A stretch of 14,517 nucleotides of DNA from Sulfuricella sp. (GTDB lineage Bacteria; Pseudomonadota; Gammaproteobacteria; Burkholderiales; Sulfuricellaceae). The DNA lies in the NCBI GenBank assembly GCA_019911785.1, contig JAIOJM010000032.1:1-14517 (forward strand). The letters run 5' to 3'. The notes below the pieces were generated by a model that saw only the letters and a program-made list of their open reading frames with translations, did not search any database and had not been told where the DNA came from. Position numbers and translations under genes: made by a program. How positions within the stretch are numbered: the stretch's first letter is position 1; each line of letters starts with the position of its first letter. Positions 1-7,169 of this stretch are shown in pieces.

Positions 1-22
1 AGCGGGAGGGGAGACGATCGCC

Positions 23-46
23 CCTTCCCCCGCTTGCGGGGGAAGG
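23..46. repeat. GC-rich palindromic repeat hairpin
   Basis: An 11-bp perfect inverted repeat (CCTTCCCCCGC, 2-nt TT loop, GCGGGGGAAGG) is followed by GTTGGGATGGGGG. This resembles a dispersed intergenic palindrome seen in many beta- and gammaproteobacteria (from memory, not searched). It lies downstream of the response regulator on the minus strand and could act as a transcription barrier, but there is no T-tract on that strand to call it a terminator. Confidence 0.6.
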
Positions 47-80
47 TTGGGATGGGGGTTGGGCGCGAATGCGGACGCAA

Positions 81-136
81 ATCGCGCCGAGGGCGGCGCT
101 CCTACAAGTGCACGAACATTCCAATGGATAATCTGG
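81..136 (-). repeat. REP unit, stem type C, with conserved leader
   Basis: Read on the minus strand, 106-81 is TGTAGGA, stem GCGCCG, loop CCCT, stem CGGCGC, GAT. It is preceded (about 133-107) by a leader reading ATTATCCATTGGAATGTTCG and then TGCACT. The same leader occurs at 6657-6681 and 10722-10745. The rest of 1-159 holds no gene. Confidence 0.8.
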
Positions 137-159
137 GTTGATAGCAACATCTCTACCAA

Positions 160-846
160 CTAAGCTTCCGGACGTAGGATATAGCCGCTTCCCCGCACGG
201 TGTGCAGCAGGGGCGTGGCAAAGGATTTGTCGATTTTCTGACGCAGTCGGCTGATGTGGACGTCCACCACATTGGTCTGAGGATCGAAAAAATATTCCCA
301 GACATTTTCCAGCAGCATGGTGCGCGTCACCACCTGCCCGGCATGGCGCATCAGGTATTCCAGCAGGCGAAATTCGCGCGGCTGCAGATCGATTCCCTGG
401 CCGCCGCGGGTCACGCTGCGGCTGAGCAAGTCCATTTTCAGATCAGCCAGTTCCAGCATGGTTTCCGGACCGCTGCCGAAGCTGCGCACACGCCGCAGCA
501 GCGCCTCGATCCGCGCCAGCAATTCGGCAAAGGCGTAAGGCTTGACCACGTAATCGTCGCCGCCGGCACGCAAGCCTTCCACCCGGTCGTCCACCTTGCC
601 GAGCGCGCTCAGGATCAGGGCTGGAGTGCGTCTACCCTGATCCCGCAGCGCCTTCAGAACCGACAGCCCATCGCGCCCGGGCAACATGATATCGATCACC
701 CACAGGTCGTGATCCCCGGCCTGAGCCTGCTGCAAGCCATGCTCGCCGTCATGGGCCAGTTCGACGGCATAGCCGGCTTCCACCAGCCCGCGCTTCAGAG
801 AACCCGCCGCCGCCTCATCATCCTCAATAATCAGCAATTTCACCAT
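160..846 (-). CDS. OmpR/PhoB-family DNA-binding response regulator
   Basis: Two-component response regulator of 228 aa, the full family length. The receiver domain (about 1-118) has the acidic pair D9/D10, phosphoacceptor D52 (VIDIMLPGRDG), switch S80 and K102 (VVKPY). A winged-helix Trans_reg_C domain (about 130-226) ends in the usual HTVRGSGYIL motif. It should bind DNA as a phosphorylated dimer. The receiver resembles the CusR/CzcR metal-responsive group, but the signal cannot be read from sequence. No histidine kinase gene adjoins it: upstream is selD on the same strand (63-bp gap), and downstream are repeats up to the window edge. The start is supported by an AGGTGG stretch just upstream. 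A 14-bp palindrome at 860-873 and a TATAAT-like hexamer (minus strand, 884-889) in the AT-rich gap suggest its own promoter. Confidence 0.93.
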   Translation of the reverse strand: MVKLLIIEDDEAAAGSLKRGLVEAGYAVELAHDGEHGLQQAQAGDHDLWVIDIMLPGRDGLSVLKALRDQGRRTPALILSALGKVDDRVEGLRAGGDDYVVKPYAFAELLARIEALLRRVRSFGSGPETMLELADLKMDLLSRSVTRGGQGIDLQPREFRLLEYLMRHAGQVVTRTMLLENVWEYFFDPQTNVVDVHISRLRQKIDKSFATPLLHTVRGSGYILRPEA

Positions 847-859
847 GATCCACCTGCCA

Positions 860-873
860 GATTATCCATAATC
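860..873. promoter_or_regulatory. Palindrome upstream of the response regulator, possible operator
   Basis: GATTAT-GG-ATAATC on the minus strand is a perfect 6+2+6 inverted repeat about 13 bp upstream of the regulator's ATG. It lies in an AT-rich gap that also contains a minus-strand TATAAT (884-889). The position suits autoregulation. No -35 of quality was found, so this is a guess from position and symmetry. Confidence 0.3.
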
Positions 874-909
874 GACTTTAACAATTATATATAATAATAT
901 GTTTAATAA

Positions 910-1947
910 TCATTTTACGTATATACCAGGCTTTCCGGCAAGCAGTGAACCGATCACGCTCGCATAGCCGAAACCCTGCTGGTTGAATATCTCCAGCACG
1001 CTTTCCACATCTTCCTGGGCGCAGGCCACCAGCAAGCCGCCGCTGGTTTGCGGATCGCACAGCATATTTCTCTGCCACCCCGGCATGGTTGCCGGCAAAG
1101 TCACCTCGTGCCCATAACTCGCCCAGTTGCGCGCAGCTGCACCCGGCGCATAACCCTGTTTTGCCAGATTCAGCGCTACCGGGAGCAGCGGCAAACGGTC
1201 GAATTCGACCTCGGCAGACAGCTTGGAGCCGTGGCAGATTTCCAGCAGATGGCCCAGCAATCCAAAGCCGGTGACGTCGGTCAGCCCGTGCACGCCCGGC
1301 ATGGCAGCCAGCACCGACCCCGGCGTGTTGAGCTGGGTGGTGCTGTCTATCATCTGGCGATAGCCCTCCTCCGACAGCTCACCCTTTTTCAGCGCCGCGC
1401 TCATGATGCCGATGCCCAGCCCTTTTCCAAGAATCAGCGCATCGCCCGCCCGCGCCCTATCGTTGCGCTTGACCCGGTCGGGATGAACAATACCCAGCGC
1501 GACCAGCCCATAGATCGGCTCGACGGAATCGATCGAATGGCCGCCGCCGATCGGGATGCCTGCTGCCGCGCACACCGACTCGCCGCCCTTGAGGATTTCA
1601 CGAATCACCTCGACCGGCAGCCTGGCCGTAGGCATGCCGACGATAGCCAGCGCCATGATCGGCTGGGCGCCCATGGCGTAGATATCCGAAATCGCGTTGG
1701 TGGCGGCAATGCGTCCGAAATCGAATGGATCGTCCACGATCGGCATGAAGAAATCGGTTGTCGCGACAATCGCCTGTGCCGCATTCAAGCGGTAAACCGC
1801 GGCATCGTCGCTGGATTCGATCCCGACCAGCAGATCGGGAAAAATTGCGCGCGTCGGCATGGTGGAGAGGATTTCGCTCAAAACCGCCGGGGAAATTTTG
1901 CAGCCGCAGCCCCCGCCATGCGAGAACTCTGTTAACTTGACATCCAT
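910..1947 (-). CDS. selD: Selenide, water dikinase (selenophosphate synthetase)
   Basis: Makes selenophosphate from selenide and ATP, the selenium donor for selenocysteine and for 2-selenouridine in tRNA. The 345-aa length matches the family. The N-terminal glycine-rich active site reads SHGGGCGCKISP, with C14 at the catalytic Cys/Sec position (E. coli C17), C16 two residues on and K17 after it. It is therefore a cysteine form, with no UGA to recode. Further family blocks are GIGGGHSID-type and TDVTGFGLLGHLLE, and the AIRS-like C-terminal domain carries CDPQTSGGLL. It is divergent from selU with only 39 bp between start codons, so the two promoters must share that gap or lie inside each other's coding sequence. 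No selA, selB or tRNA-Sec is visible here, so the only selenium use shown by this window is tRNA modification. Confidence 0.97.
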   Translation of the reverse strand: MDVKLTEFSHGGGCGCKISPAVLSEILSTMPTRAIFPDLLVGIESSDDAAVYRLNAAQAIVATTDFFMPIVDDPFDFGRIAATNAISDIYAMGAQPIMALAIVGMPTARLPVEVIREILKGGESVCAAAGIPIGGGHSIDSVEPIYGLVALGIVHPDRVKRNDRARAGDALILGKGLGIGIMSAALKKGELSEEGYRQMIDSTTQLNTPGSVLAAMPGVHGLTDVTGFGLLGHLLEICHGSKLSAEVEFDRLPLLPVALNLAKQGYAPGAAARNWASYGHEVTLPATMPGWQRNMLCDPQTSGGLLVACAQEDVESVLEIFNQQGFGYASVIGSLLAGKPGIYVK

Positions 1948-1986
1948 ACTATAATCTCTTGACCTTTAATTTTCTCTTGATACCAA

Positions 1987-3069
1987 ATGATTTGCACAAG
2001 CAATGACCGCGGGCATAACACCGTTGCCGCCGAGGACTTAACCCTAGCACAGTTGGCCCGATTTGACGACATCATCGACGTGCGCTCGCCCTCCGAATTT
2101 CGCGACGACCATATCCCGGGAGCCGTAAATTTTCCGGTGCTGAATGACGAGGAGCGCGCACGGGTCGGCACCATCTACAAACAGGTATCGGCCTTCGACG
2201 CCAAGAAAATCGGCGCGGCGCTGGTTGCGCGCAACATCGCCGACCATGTGGAACGGCATTTTTCCGACAAGCCGAAAAACTGGCACCCCCTGATCTACTG
2301 CTGGCGCGGTGGCAGCCGCAGCGGCGCGATGACACACATCCTGAACCAGATCGGCTGGCGCGCCCAGCAGTTGAAAGGCGGCTACAAAGCCTACCGCACC
2401 ATGGTACTGGCAACGCTGCAAACCCTGCCCGGCCGCTTCAAATACCGGGTGGTCTGCGGGCCTACCGGTTCCGGAAAAAGCCGCCTGCTGGCCGCGCTGG
2501 ACGAACTGGGCGCACAGGTACTGGATCTGGAAGGACTCGCCGCCCACCGCGGCTCGATCCTGGGCAGCCTGCCCGACGCTGACCAGCCGCCGCAGAAGCT
2601 GTTCGAAAGCCGGCTCTGGGAAGCGCTGCAGAAACTCGACCCTGATCATCCGGTGTATGTGGAAGCGGAAAGCAAAAAAATCGGCAATATTCGGGCGCCC
2701 GACGCCCTGCTGGAGGAAATGTGGCAACACGGCCGGTGCATCCGTGTCGAAGTGGCACAGGAACAACGCATCGCCCTGCTCAAGGAGGAATACGTCCATT
2801 TCCTCGAAAATCCGGAAGTGCTTTGCCAAAAACTGGATCACCTGACCGGGATACACGGCAAGGGCGTGATCCAGAAATGGCAGGCGCTCACCACCGGACG
2901 GGCCTGGGACGAACTGGTCGGGGAACTACTGGTAAAACACTACGACCCCGCCTACAATAAATCCACTGCGAAACATTATGCCCAGTTCAGCGAGGCACTC
3001 ATTCTTCACCCCGCAGATATCAGCATGGAAGGCTTCCGCGAGGCCGCAAGGAAAGCAATGCTTGAGTAA
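1987..3069 (+). CDS. selU: tRNA 2-selenouridine synthase (rhodanese + P-loop)
   Basis: SelU/MnmH (YbbB family) replaces sulfur of 2-thiouridine with selenium, using selenophosphate, at the wobble position of Lys, Glu and Gln tRNAs. The 360-aa protein has an N-terminal rhodanese domain (about 18-140) with active-site C105 in YCWRGGSRSG, then a P-loop NTPase-like domain with Walker A GPTGSGKS at 158-165 and the family block DLEGLAAHRGS. The C-terminal YVHFLENPE and HYDPAY stretches resemble E. coli YbbB. The substrate maker selD is divergent next door, a functional pairing known in other genomes. The ATG at 1987 has no clear ribosome-binding site. A 7-bp hairpin (TCAAGGC-CAT-GCCTTGA, 3072-3088) follows the stop but lacks a T-tract. 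Confidence 0.96.
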   Translation: MICTSNDRGHNTVAAEDLTLAQLARFDDIIDVRSPSEFRDDHIPGAVNFPVLNDEERARVGTIYKQVSAFDAKKIGAALVARNIADHVERHFSDKPKNWHPLIYCWRGGSRSGAMTHILNQIGWRAQQLKGGYKAYRTMVLATLQTLPGRFKYRVVCGPTGSGKSRLLAALDELGAQVLDLEGLAAHRGSILGSLPDADQPPQKLFESRLWEALQKLDPDHPVYVEAESKKIGNIRAPDALLEEMWQHGRCIRVEVAQEQRIALLKEEYVHFLENPEVLCQKLDHLTGIHGKGVIQKWQALTTGRAWDELVGELLVKHYDPAYNKSTAKHYAQFSEALILHPADISMEGFREAARKAMLE

Positions 3070-3071
3070 GA

Positions 3072-3088
3072 TCAAGGCCATGCCTTGA
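3072..3088 (+). terminator. Small hairpin after selU, weak terminator candidate
   Basis: Perfect 7-bp stem TCAAGGC/GCCTTGA with a 3-nt CAT loop starts 3 nt after the selU stop. No U-tract follows, so intrinsic termination is doubtful; it may only stabilise the mRNA 3' end. Confidence 0.3.
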
Positions 3089-3149
3089 CTCAATGCAATA
3101 AGGTAGTACGCTTGAATTGGGTCTTGTTCATCCACTCAAAGAGGGCAAT

Positions 3150-3590
3150 ATGACTACTACCTGGATACTCGTCGCAAACGCCAGTGAAGCAAAACTCTAC
3201 GCCAACACGGGAATCAGCAAGGGGCTGGAAAAGGTCGCCGCCTTCGACCATCCCGACAGCAGGAAAAAGAACTCGGATCTGGTGACCGACCGCTCCGGCC
3301 ACATGCAAAGTGCCGGCAATGGCCACGGCGCCCGCCAGCCAGCCACCGACCCGAAGCAGCACGAGCACGAAATTTTCGCCCGCGAAATCGCGCACCACAT
3401 CGAGCATGGCCGCACCGGCAACCAGTATCAGCGCCTCATCGTGGCCGCCGAGCCCCACTTCCGCGGCCTGCTCAACAACACCTTCAGCACCCAGGTACAC
3501 AGCCTGATCAGCGAAAGCCTGGACAAGGACTACACCAAAGCCACCCAAAAGGAACTGGCAGTCCACCTGGAAAAATTCATCTACCTATAA
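3150..3590 (+). CDS. Host_attach / eRF1-like domain protein
   Basis: This 146-aa protein opens with TTTWILVANASEAKLY and has the central block RQPATDPKQHEHEIFAREIA followed by LIVAAEPHFRGLL. These are typical of the Host_attach family (described as a protein required for attachment to host cells), related to archaeal/bacterial eRF1 domain-like proteins. The biochemical role is not established. No signal peptide or membrane segment is visible, so it is probably cytoplasmic. The ATG at 3150 is chosen over one 33 bp upstream because GAGGG (3141-3145) precedes it and the conserved N-terminus begins here. Its stop overlaps the 3' end of the convergent thpR by 6 bp. Confidence 0.85.
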   Translation: MTTTWILVANASEAKLYANTGISKGLEKVAAFDHPDSRKKNSDLVTDRSGHMQSAGNGHGARQPATDPKQHEHEIFAREIAHHIEHGRTGNQYQRLIVAAEPHFRGLLNNTFSTQVHSLISESLDKDYTKATQKELAVHLEKFIYL

Positions 3591-4127
3591 CAACGGCCAA
3601 CGGCCTACCACCTCGTAGGCCGACCCGCTCTCGCCCGGCACCGACCTGACCAAGACAAAATCCTCGACACGCCATTCGACCTCCCCGGCCGGGAGCGGTT
3701 TTTTCCTGCAATCGGCCTTACGCAGCAGAGTGATGTGAGGCACGAAGGGCTTGGTATCAAAACGGAACCCCGCGCCAAGCAAACTTTCCCGCAACGCATC
3801 GACCAGCAGCATCAATTCAGCTGGCGTCTCATCGGGCGCCGCCCAGACAATCCGGTTATGGGGCCACCAGCCGAATCGCGTCAGATTGAAGCCAAATGCG
3901 GGAGCCCGAATTTCCCCGGCCAGTGCGAGCAGATCGCCGATCCGCTCAGGCTCGACATCGCCGAGGAACGCCAGGGTAAGATGGATCGTTTCAGCGCGCG
4001 TCCGCCGTCCGCCGCAAACCACGTGCAGGCGTTCCCCCGCCTCGGCCAGCCCGGCAGAGGCATCCGCACTGGGCCAGAGAGCGAAAAACAGGCGCGTCGA
4101 AGCAGGCAAGACGGCAGCATCAGTCAT
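3585..4127 (-). CDS. thpR: RNA 2',3'-cyclic phosphodiesterase (2'-5' RNA ligase family)
   Basis: A 180-aa 2H-phosphoesterase. The two signature motifs are HLTL (49-52, within TIHLTLAFLGDV) and HITL (131-134, within FVPHITLLRK). The N-terminal RLFFALWP is characteristic of ThpR. The family hydrolyses 2',3'-cyclic phosphates on RNA and can ligate tRNA halves through 2'-5' bonds in vitro; its cellular role is not well defined. It is convergent with the Host_attach gene (6-bp overlap) and divergent from the M6-like gene across a 310-bp AT-rich, repeat-bearing gap where its promoter must lie. Confidence 0.93.
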   Translation of the reverse strand: MTDAAVLPASTRLFFALWPSADASAGLAEAGERLHVVCGGRRTRAETIHLTLAFLGDVEPERIGDLLALAGEIRAPAFGFNLTRFGWWPHNRIVWAAPDETPAELMLLVDALRESLLGAGFRFDTKPFVPHITLLRKADCRKKPLPAGEVEWRVEDFVLVRSVPGESGSAYEVVGRWPLL

Positions 4128-4163
4128 TTTCAGGATGCCCTAAAAAAAGGAACAAAATGATTC

Positions 4164-4175
4164 TAAAATATTTTA
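4164..4175. repeat. 12-bp AT palindrome upstream of thpR
   Basis: TAAAATATTTTA is a perfect palindrome 37 bp upstream of the thpR start. It sits where the thpR promoter is expected and may be promoter DNA or an operator; nothing more can be said from sequence. Confidence 0.3.
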
Positions 4176-4201
4176 TGAGTTTAGTGCAGGATGTATCATT
4201 A

Positions 4202-4231
4202 AAAATGACGCTTTATAAAGCCCGTCATTTT
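4202..4231. promoter_or_regulatory. Inverted repeat with nested palindrome in a divergent promoter region
   Basis: Arms AAAATGACG and CGTCATTTT (9 bp, perfect) flank a 12-nt spacer containing the palindrome CTTTATAAAG. The element lies between divergent thpR and the M6-like gene. It could be an operator or a cruciform. A terminator is less likely because no gene points into it from the left on the plus strand. Confidence 0.35.
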
Positions 4232-4242
4232 AGGATGCACAC

Positions 4243-4360
4243 TTAAGGAAGCGCTGATTATTTCGTCGCACCGGCGAAAGCCGGTGTCTAGCTTGTTGAT
4301 TATTCTGGATTCCGGCCTTCGCCGGAATGAAGGAATTTGATTTATTCAGCGTCTCCCTAA
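4243..4360. mobile_element. MITE-like element, 118 bp, with terminal inverted repeats
   Basis: Left end TTAAGGAAGCGCTGATTATT (4243 on) and right end (4339-4360) are imperfect inverted repeats of about 22 bp; the right end read inverted starts TTAGGGAGACGCTGAATAAA. Inside are two palindromes, CCGGCGAAAGCCGG-type and TTCCGGCCTTCGCCGGAA-type, whose minus-strand translation reads FIPAKAGIQ, a common signature of dispersed intergenic repeats. It is non-coding and presumably mobilised in trans. A solo end of the same type lies at 6908-6929. Target-site duplication is not evident. Confidence 0.6.
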
Positions 4361-4437
4361 CATGCCGTTCCAGCGAAAGCGCCGCGATGCGGCGCTCCGC
4401 TGAACTCCACATTAGGTGCGCCGGGATCGGAGCGAAC

Positions 4438-5640
4438 ATGACAGTCCTGCTTTCGCGTTTCACTCATGCCCTGGTTCTTCTCACGCTAGGCCTTTTCGGG
4501 CTGGCCCTCTCCCCTGCCCCCGCCGGAGCTGCCGGGGGCGACGACGTCTGCAGCACGGTGCGTGGGCTGGTCATACTGGTGGAGTTTCCGGGCACACCGC
4601 ACAAGGTGGACAGGGCCTTCGTCGAGGAGCGCTTCTTCGGGAAGCTGAATCGGTACGTGCAGGAGATGTCCTACGACCGAGTCTGCATCGGCGGCGAAAT
4701 GACGCCACGCTGGTACAGGCTGCCCCACCCCCTCGCCCACTACCGCATCTCATCCCGCAACCTCGAGGTGGACAAGACACGGATCAAGAGCTTGATCAAC
4801 GACGTATTCAATGCGGTCGAGCCCGATGTCGATGTCTCGGCCTACGATTTCATCGCCTTCATGCTCGGGGCTCAACAGCAGGAGTACGGCATGATCGGCC
4901 TGTGCGCCTATCCCGGCATGCTGGGCTGGCAGGCGGATAGGCCGCTGCGCACCAGAGACGGCAAGCCCGTGCGGGGGGTGGCCATCTTCAGCTACCAGGC
5001 CCACCTGGGTACCCTCTTTCACGACGTCGCCCACGTCATCGGCGGCGTCATGGCGGACGGCAAGCGGGCGGTGCCGTGCCTGTACGACCACGACCTGCAG
5101 GCCCGTCCCGGCCCGCTGCGGGAAACCTTCGTCGATGCCGTCATCAACATGGGCTTCTGGGATCCCATGTCCTGCCACTACTACAAGCGGGATGCACCGC
5201 CGCCGGGGATCTCCTCCTGGACCAAGCTCAGGCTCGGTTGGCTGCCCGATGACAAGGTCGCCGTGGTGCGCCCAGGCGAGACACGGGAGATCTTGCTCGG
5301 ACCGCTTGAGGACGGCCGATCCGGAACCCTCGCCATCCGCATCCCGCTCTCGGCGACCACCTACTACCTCGTCGAAAACCGCCAGCCCATCGGCTTTGAC
5401 CGCGTACTGCCGGGCAGCGGGGTGCTAATCATGCGCGCCGACGACAACGTTGCGGAGTGCCGCCACGGCCGCGCGCCGGTAAAGCTAATGGACGCGGACC
5501 CCTCCGTGCCCCACCTGGAAGGCGCGGCCTTCGACCTCGGCAAGCGGGATCGATTCACCGACACGGCATCCGGCATCACAATCGAGCTATTGGAGAAGGT
5601 GGGCCAATCCTATCGAATCCGCGTCGGAGCGCAGCCCTGA
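4438..5640 (+). CDS. Secreted M6-like metallopeptidase homologue with an HDxxH motif
   Basis: This 400-aa protein begins with a signal peptide (hydrophobic core about 11-25, likely cleavage near A31: SPAPAGA). The mature start RGLVILVEFPGTPHKVD, then YVQEMSYDRVCIGGEMTPRWYRLP, follows the layout of M6/immune-inhibitor-A-like peptidases. The zinc motif region reads LFHDVAHVIGG, with H195, D196 and H199. D196 replaces the catalytic glutamate of HExxH. D207 is a possible third ligand, and MGFWDPM resembles the Met-turn region. SWTKLRLGWLP is typical of the group. It is either a weak or variant peptidase or a pseudoenzyme. The ATG at 4438 is preferred (GGAG at 4429-4432, signal peptide follows directly); a longer in-frame start at 4327 would translate the MITE end. 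It stands alone between repeat elements. Confidence 0.7.
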   Translation: MTVLLSRFTHALVLLTLGLFGLALSPAPAGAAGGDDVCSTVRGLVILVEFPGTPHKVDRAFVEERFFGKLNRYVQEMSYDRVCIGGEMTPRWYRLPHPLAHYRISSRNLEVDKTRIKSLINDVFNAVEPDVDVSAYDFIAFMLGAQQQEYGMIGLCAYPGMLGWQADRPLRTRDGKPVRGVAIFSYQAHLGTLFHDVAHVIGGVMADGKRAVPCLYDHDLQARPGPLRETFVDAVINMGFWDPMSCHYYKRDAPPPGISSWTKLRLGWLPDDKVAVVRPGETREILLGPLEDGRSGTLAIRIPLSATTYYLVENRQPIGFDRVLPGSGVLIMRADDNVAECRHGRAPVKLMDADPSVPHLEGAAFDLGKRDRFTDTASGITIELLEKVGQSYRIRVGAQP

Positions 5641-5742
5641 TGACCCACCAGGCCTTGTGCCTGAGGGCTCGGCGTTCGCACCGCAACAAAAGGGACAAAG
5701 CATGGGTTTTTCTGTCCTAACTTTTCATCCTTGAAAAATCAC

Positions 5743-5913
5743 TTATCCACAGATGACCAAAAGTAGGCGCCTCTAGGCGACACAGATTTACACAGATATT
5801 TCAACGCGTTGACTTCATTGTTTGACTCACCCTGACGGTTATGTGCGATTGGCTGGCAACCACCTGATTCAGCGGGGTTTTATCTGTGTGAATCTGCGTC
5901 ATCTGCGGATTAA
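5743..5913. repeat. 171-bp inverted-repeat element (CAGATTTACACAGAT type)
   Basis: The left arm is TTATCCACAGATGA (5743-5756) plus CACAGATTTACACAGATA (5781-5798). The right arm is TATCTGTGTGAATCTGCG (5881-5898) plus TCATCTGCGGATTAA (5899-5913). The arms are complementary in order, but the left is split by 24 bp containing AGGCGCCT. This resembles a widespread intergenic repeat whose translation reads ICVNLRHLRI. It fills most of the gap between the M6-like gene and trhA; no gene is visible in 5641-5935. Confidence 0.65.
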
Positions 5914-5935
5914 TTATAGGTTGAAAGGAACTGGC

Positions 5936-6592
5936 GTGCGCATATTGCTTGCAGGCCCCAAGCGTGAGCAATCGCACGCGGAAGAAATTGCGAACAGCAT
6001 TAGCCACAGTATAGGGCTGGTCACCGCACTCGTCGGAACTCCGTTTCTCATCATGCATGCAGCACGGCACGGAGACGCTGGATTCATTGTCGGCACGAGT
6101 GTCTTCTCCGCGACCGTGATATTTCTTTACCTTGCCTCTACGCTTTACCACGCGTTACCCATGGGCAAGGCCAAGGGCATTTTTCGGGTCATCGAGCATT
6201 CCGCGATCTTTCTTCTTATCGCTGGTACGTACACGCCGTTCACGCTTGGGGTACTTCGTGGCGCATGGGGCTGGACGTTTTTCGGGATTGTTTGGGGGCT
6301 TGCCGTAGCCGGGGTGGCGCTGAAGGCATTCGATAAGGCCTCCCATCCGATACTCTTCACCGGCCTTTATCTGTTGATGGGGTGGGTTATCGTGATCGCG
6401 GTCGATCCGTTGCTTGCCAGAGTGCCGACAGCGGGCTTGCTCTGGTTGCTTGCGGGAGGCTTGTCTTACACAGCCGGTGTAGCCTTTTTCGCAACCGATT
6501 CGCGGCTGCAGTATGGCCACCTGATCTGGCATCTGTTTGTTATAGCCGGTACCGCATGCCATTACTTCGCAGTGCTTTGGTATGCGGCCTGA
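5936..6592 (+). CDS. trhA: Hemolysin III / TrhA family (PAQR-like) 7-TM membrane protein
   Basis: Integral inner-membrane protein of 218 aa with about seven hydrophobic segments. It belongs to the HlyIII/YqfA group related to the PAQR receptors; E. coli YqfA (TrhA) affects membrane energetics, and the molecular activity is unsettled. Conserved polar residues fit the family's proposed metal site: H24 (EEIANSISHSIG), S68 and H72 (ASTLYHALP), H88 (IEHSAIF), and H195, H199 and H209 (GHLIWHLFVIAGTACHY). The start is set to GTG 5936, preceded by AAAGGAA (5924-5930). The longer frame from 5822 would translate the adjacent intergenic repeat (ICVNLRHLRI) and is rejected. No operon partner: a repeat cluster follows. 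Confidence 0.88.
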   Translation: MRILLAGPKREQSHAEEIANSISHSIGLVTALVGTPFLIMHAARHGDAGFIVGTSVFSATVIFLYLASTLYHALPMGKAKGIFRVIEHSAIFLLIAGTYTPFTLGVLRGAWGWTFFGIVWGLAVAGVALKAFDKASHPILFTGLYLLMGWVIVIAVDPLLARVPTAGLLWLLAGGLSYTAGVAFFATDSRLQYGHLIWHLFVIAGTACHYFAVLWYAA

Positions 6593-6656
6593 CATTCCGG
6601 TCAACGGCGCCGGTCACATCCACGTTAGATCCTGCAAAAAAATGGATTGAACCGGG

Positions 6657-6832
6657 ATTGTCCATTTGGAATGCTCGTGCATGTAGGAGCGCCGCCCCGG
6701 CGCGAATGCGGAAGTAAATCGCGGCGAGGGCGCCGCTCCTACATAGGGATATTGTAGGAGGCCCGCCCCCGGGCCGATGCGGTGGCTGATTCGCGACGAA
6801 CGGCTGATCGCGGCGAGGGCGCCGCTCCCACA
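6657..6832. repeat. REP cluster: four units in two composites (BIMEs)
   Basis: A leader (6657-6681) is followed by REP type C forward (6682-6706, loop of 3) and a type A unit reversed (6718-6743). A second composite follows: type B forward (6753-6778) with a type A unit reversed (6807-6832, head mutated to TGTGGGA on its own strand). In both composites the heads face outward, like terminal inverted repeats. The 6593-7169 interval has no gene; 6836-6993 holds only a solo MITE end (6908-6929). Confidence 0.85.
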
Positions 6833-6907
6833 ACGGTGTTTTGGCTCTAGTTGAACGAGGTATAGCTTCAAGCCATTAATCACATCGCTTCATTCTAAAG
6901 AGGCGCC

Positions 6908-6929
6908 GAATAAATCTGCGTTTCCCTAA
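6908..6929. repeat. Solo end of the 4243-4360 MITE type
   Basis: Positions 6908-6929 begin GAATAAATCTGCGTTTCCCT; read inverted they match the terminal repeat of the 118-bp element at 4243-4360 with a few differences. No second end is visible nearby, so this looks like a remnant. Confidence 0.4.
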
Positions 6930-6993
6930 CGCTAAAGCATCATGGCAAATCACGGCAAACAAGAACACAATGTATATTAAAAGATGCTAATAT

Positions 6994-6999
6994 TATAAT
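6994..6999 (+). promoter_or_regulatory. Consensus -10 box for the radical SAM gene
   Basis: A perfect TATAAT in an AT-rich stretch. The matching -35 at 6971-6976 (TGTATA) is weak. Transcription from here would start near 7006 and give a 5' leader of about 165 nt before the ATG at 7170. Confidence 0.4.
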
Positions 7000-7169
7000 G
7001 AATAGCGCATTTAAACTGCGCCTAGCTTCCACAGACCCAACCAGGTGAAAATACCCCGGCAACGACGATCGGGCAACAAATTCCGCCCATCCGCCAACCC
7101 GTCAGATGCTTGGGTTCTGTTGCGCGCGAAGGCCTCTTTACTCCAAAAAGCACAAATAATGGAGGCACC

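Noticed and set aside
4327..4437. Upstream start of the M6-like protein
   Set aside because: It begins inside the MITE end; the ATG at 4438 has GGAG and leads directly into a signal peptide.
5743..5751. Perfect DnaA box TTATCCACA
   Set aside because: Single copy inside a dispersed inverted repeat, with no cluster of boxes, AT-rich unwinding region or dnaA/dnaN nearby.
5822..5935. N-terminal extension of the TrhA protein
   Set aside because: It encodes the inverted-repeat element (ICVNLRHLRI); the GTG at 5936 has AAAGGAA in good position and family homology starts after it.
7011..7169. Cobalamin riboswitch call
   Set aside because: Only scattered similarity; the conserved core boxes were not found, so it is kept as a test in the findings and not as a feature.
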